Source of the DNA: Solobacterium sp.
Lineage (GTDB): Bacteria > Bacillota_I > Bacilli_A > Erysipelotrichales > Erysipelotrichaceae
NCBI GenBank assembly: GCA_017543025.1
Contig: JAFYGX010000118.1
Coordinates: 1-7,674 of the forward strand
Reading direction: 5' to 3'
Length of the DNA stretch: 7,674 nucleotides
Position numbers and translations under genes: made by a program. The first letter of the stretch is position 1. Every line of letters begins with the position of its first letter. This document shows, piece after piece, positions 5,381 through 7,674 of the stretch. A model generated the notes under the pieces. The model saw nothing but the letters and a program-made list of their open reading frames with translations. It had not been told where the DNA came from and did no database searches.

Positions 5381-6476
5381 GTGCGGGTTCCTCCTTTTTC
5401 TTCTGAATGAACGAGCGGATTTTCTCGCTGAGCTTGCGCTTCTGTTTATCAAGATACAGCTTGATCGTCATATTATTGGAAAGAATCATGATCAGAATCA
5501 GAATAATCGCATAGATCAGCATACGATAATCCTGCAGGCCGCGGAGCAGCTCCGGAAGCAGCACAAGAATAATCGTTGAGATGATCGTTCCCGTCATATT
5601 GCCAAGACCGCCGAGAACGACATAGACAAGAATGAGGATCGAAAGGTTGAAATCAAATTTGCCCGGCACCAGCGTTGCATAATTCAGACCGTACAGTGCC
5701 CCCGCTGCACCGGCAAGCGCAGCGGAAATCACAAATGCGAGCATCTTGGTATTCGCCACATGAATGCCGACCGACTCCGCCGCAATCCGGTTATCACGGC
5801 AGGCCTGAATATTCCGGCCGTTTCTCGAATAAATCAGATGATAGATGATGGTCAATGCGATCAGAATCAGAATTACGCCTACTGTAAACGTACTGATGCG
5901 CTGTGTGCCCGTCGCACCCATCGGCCCGTTGATCAGCATTTTTCCGCCCGGGTTCAGCTTCAGTCTGTTTTCCACAAAACTGAAATGCATGCCCCGGTCA
6001 TCGAATCCGATATACATGTTGTTGATCAGCGACTTGATGATCTCACCGAACGCCAGGGTTACAATTGCGAGATAATCCCCCTGCAGCTTCAGCACCGGAA
6101 TACCGATCAGCGTACCCATCAGCGCCGCAATCAGCGCCCCGAAGATGATCGCAAGAACCAGACGGACAATCGGATTGCTGATGGAACGGGCAAGCGATCC
6201 CGATATGCAGACACCCATGAACGCACCGATGCTCATGAATCCGGCCTGTCCGAGATTCAGCTCTCCGGAGACTCCGACATTCAGATTCAGACCGAGCGCC
6301 GCAACAATATAGCAGGTTACCGGTACCAGCAGTGACTGAAACATACTGGACAGACTGCCGGTCTTCATCATTCCTTCCACAGCCAGATAGCTGACGATTA
6401 CAATCAGATAGGAAAGCGTGCGGCTACGGTTTGCACGGTGAAACGATGATCTGATCCATTCCATGAATTTTTCCAT
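5373..6476 (-). CDS. livM: Branched-chain amino acid ABC transporter permease LivM
   Basis: The protein is a 367-residue polytopic inner-membrane permease. Family hallmarks are LGLNLNVGVSGELNLGQAGFMSIGAF (61-86), KLQGDYLAIVTLAFGEI (130-146) and the ATPase-coupling loop RNIQACRDNRIAAESVGI (221-238), followed by GGLGNMTGTI (289-298). About eight to ten membrane spans are visible, with a basic cytosolic C-terminal tail (343-363). It forms the translocation pore with LivH. The start at 6476 is chosen because AAGGTGG (6488..6482), overlapping the livH stop, lies 5 nt upstream. An ATG at 6500, inside livH, would add eight residues (MRKCKVAC) and has only AAAGG 4 nt before it, so it remains a second possibility. 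The gap to livH is 10 nt and the 3' end overlaps livG by 8 nt. Confidence 0.93.
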   Translation of the reverse strand: MEKFMEWIRSSFHRANRSRTLSYLIVIVSYLAVEGMMKTGSLSSMFQSLLVPVTCYIVAALGLNLNVGVSGELNLGQAGFMSIGAFMGVCISGSLARSISNPIVRLVLAIIFGALIAALMGTLIGIPVLKLQGDYLAIVTLAFGEIIKSLINNMYIGFDDRGMHFSFVENRLKLNPGGKMLINGPMGATGTQRISTFTVGVILILIALTIIYHLIYSRNGRNIQACRDNRIAAESVGIHVANTKMLAFVISAALAGAAGALYGLNYATLVPGKFDFNLSILILVYVVLGGLGNMTGTIISTIILVLLPELLRGLQDYRMLIYAIILILIMILSNNMTIKLYLDKQKRKLSEKIRSFIQKKKEEPAHE

Positions 6477-6486
6477 ACATGCCACC

Positions 6487-7368
6487 TTACACTTTCTCAT
6501 TCTGCCTTTTGCCGAGCAGACCGGTCGGACGAATCAGAAGAACAATGATCAGCACCGCAAAAACGATCGCATCGCTCAGCTGTGTGGATACATATGCTTT
6601 GGAAAGAATCTCAATCACGCCAAGCAGAAGACCGCCGAGAAAGGCGCCTGGAATTGAGCCGATTCCGCCGAATACCGCAGCCGTAAACGCTTTGATGCCC
6701 GGCATCGAGCCAAGCGTCGGGCTCAGAGTCGGATAAGTGGAACAGAGCAGCACTGCAGCTAATGCGGCAATACCGGAGCCGATGGCAAAGGTGATCGAAA
6801 TGATCCGGTTGACATTGATTCCCATCAGCACTGCCGCACCTTTGTCTTCCGAACACGCACGCATTGCCATGCCGGTCTTTGTTTTACTGATGAACAGTGT
6901 AAGACACACCATGACCGTAATACATACCGCGATTGTCACAAGCGTGAGATAGGAAATGGAAAGTTTTCCCCCGAACAGCTTTACCGCGCCGCCCGGAACG
7001 ATGGACGGAAATACTTTTGTGGAAGAAGACCAGAGCAGCTGTGCGCTGTTCTGCAGAAAGTAGCTGACACCGATCGCGGTGATCAGCACCGACAGACTCG
7101 ACGCATTACGCAGCGGCCGGTAGGCAAGCCGTTCAATCAGGACGCCGAGAACCGTCGTTGCCAGCATTGACAGAATCACAGATACAATGACCGGCAGACC
7201 ATAGGAATTCAGCGCAAAAAATGCCACATATGCACCGACCATCATAATGTCACCGTGTGCAAAGTTCAGCATCTTTGCAATTCCGTAGACCATTGTGTAT
7301 CCAAGTGCAATAATGGCGTAAACACTTCCGAGACTGAGCCCGTTAATCAGATAAGACAAAAAAGCCAT
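6487..7368 (-). CDS. livH: Branched-chain amino acid ABC transporter permease LivH
   Basis: This 293-residue polytopic permease begins with the typical FLSYLINGLSLGSVYAIIALG (3-23) and YGIAKMLNFAHGDIMMVGAY (28-47). It carries the coupling loop GMAMRACSEDKGAAVLMGIN (166-185) and the conserved GIKAFTAAVFGGIGSIPGAFLGG (224-246), and ends LLIRPTGLLGK. About eight membrane spans are visible. It pairs with LivM. GGAAAGGGG (7384..7376) lies 7 nt before the ATG and just downstream of the intercistronic hairpin, so its ribosome binding site is free when that hairpin forms. It is separated from the binding-protein gene by 84 nt, the largest gap within the transporter operon. Confidence 0.95.
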   Translation of the reverse strand: MAFLSYLINGLSLGSVYAIIALGYTMVYGIAKMLNFAHGDIMMVGAYVAFFALNSYGLPVIVSVILSMLATTVLGVLIERLAYRPLRNASSLSVLITAIGVSYFLQNSAQLLWSSSTKVFPSIVPGGAVKLFGGKLSISYLTLVTIAVCITVMVCLTLFISKTKTGMAMRACSEDKGAAVLMGINVNRIISITFAIGSGIAALAAVLLCSTYPTLSPTLGSMPGIKAFTAAVFGGIGSIPGAFLGGLLLGVIEILSKAYVSTQLSDAIVFAVLIIVLLIRPTGLLGKRQNEKV

Positions 7369-7385
7369 ACACTATCCCCTTTCCA

Positions 7386-7425
7386 TAAAAATACAATAAG
7401 GTTGCCAATGTTTCCATCGGCAACC
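7386..7425 (-). terminator. Stem-loop between binding-protein gene and livH (leaky terminator or 3' stabiliser)
   Basis: GGTTGCCGATG (7425..7415), a GAAA tetraloop (7414..7411) and CATTGGCAACC (7410..7400) form an 11-bp stem with one G-U wobble. An interrupted T-rich tract (7399..7386) follows, with A-rich runs on the upstream side. The T tract is broken by A and G, so termination should be incomplete. In Liv-type operons such a structure fits higher expression of the binding protein than of the membrane components. That role is inferred. Confidence 0.7.
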
Positions 7426-7452
7426 CTGATTTTTCCGTTTTTTTTCGTGTAA

Positions 7453-7674
7453 TCAGCCTTCAGCGCCAACGTAAACGCCGTCTTTGATAACGACTGCCTT
7501 CGGAGCTTTGGAAACTTCACCATTCGCATTCCATGTGACATCATTACCGGTCAGACCGTTGAATGTCATGGAAGTGAACTGGCCGACAAGTGCGCTGCAG
7601 AGATCTGCGTTGCTCATATCAGGTGTGGAACCTGCATTCTTAAGCGCCTGCGCAATTGCATAGACACAGTCATA
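7453..7674 (-). CDS. Branched-chain amino acid ABC transporter substrate-binding protein, C-terminal part
   Basis: Only the last 73 codons are present; the gene runs off the right edge. The visible part begins YDCVYAIAQALKNAGS, typical of the helix after the YDA/YDC motif of type I periplasmic-binding (Peripla_BP_6, LivJ-like) proteins. It continues MTFNGLTGNDVTWNANGEVSKAP and ends KAVVIKDGVYVGAEG. In Bacillota these are lipoproteins on the outer face of the membrane that deliver branched-chain amino acids to LivHMGF. The lipobox would be outside this window. The context, directly before livH and livM, confirms the assignment. The exact substrate cannot be judged from this fragment. Confidence 0.9.
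   Translation of the reverse strand, partial: YDCVYAIAQALKNAGSTPDMSNADLCSALVGQFTSMTFNGLTGNDVTWNANGEVSKAPKAVVIKDGVYVGAEG

Noticed and set aside
5381..5452. Longer livG start at 5452
   Set aside because: The extra 24 residues are basic and unrelated to LivG family N-termini, while AGGAGG is correctly placed before the ATG at 5380.
5760..6335. 191-codon plus-strand open frame opposite livM
   Set aside because: Antisense of a hydrophobic permease yields an Asp/Gln/Arg-rich polar shadow; no motif or start signal.
7347..7544. 65-codon minus-strand open frame across the binding-protein end and spacer
   Set aside because: It is out of frame with the clear LivJ-like C-terminus and runs through the hairpin and the livH start.
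1..7674. Search for CRISPR arrays, phage, insertion sequences, toxin-antitoxin or defence systems
   Set aside because: No direct-repeat array, transposase, integrase, terminal inverted repeats or small toxin-like gene pair is visible; the window is occupied by housekeeping-type operons.

Overview
All confident genes lie on the minus strand, so transcription runs from the right edge to the left. The window looks like a chromosomal stretch of a moderate-GC Bacillota, perhaps a gut Erysipelotrichia or Clostridia. That placement rests on strong AGGAGG-type Shine-Dalgarno sites, tight gene packing and the style of the proteins recalled from memory, so the genus cannot be fixed.

Right part (about 7674 to 3209): a branched-chain amino acid (Liv/HAAT family) ABC importer operon in classical order. 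It runs from the 3' end of the substrate-binding protein gene (livJ-like, cut by the window edge), through a GNRA-loop hairpin, then permeases livH and livM, ATPases livG and livF, and finally a CBS-CBS-ACT protein. The CBS-ACT gene starts 3 nt after livF and has its ribosome binding site inside the livF 3' end. It is a candidate ligand- or nucleotide-sensing regulator of uptake or of the associated metabolism. Any promoter driving livJ lies outside the window.

Middle (3208 to 2513): a GC-rich hairpin, then a single gene for an unrecognised small membrane protein with three N-terminal membrane segments and a charged helical tail. A clean intrinsic terminator follows and incorporates the stop codon into its stem.

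Left part (2454 to 112): a four-gene, overlapping or nearly abutting operon. It encodes an ECF-type sigma factor, a one-TM probable anti-sigma protein without a zinc motif, an AlkD-type HEAT-repeat DNA alkylation repair glycosylase and a LOG-family nucleotide phosphoribohydrolase. This looks like a self-regulated stress cassette with its effectors attached. It is the most interesting part of the window, although each protein family is known. The last 111 bases are a convergent intergenic region with a plus-strand terminator-like hairpin and possibly the last ten codons of a plus-strand gene.

I see no mobile element, CRISPR array, tRNA or rRNA, and no stretch over 300 bases without a gene. I found no wholly new system; the best leads are the sigma/anti-sigma/AlkD/LOG operon and the CBS-ACT partner of the Liv transporter.
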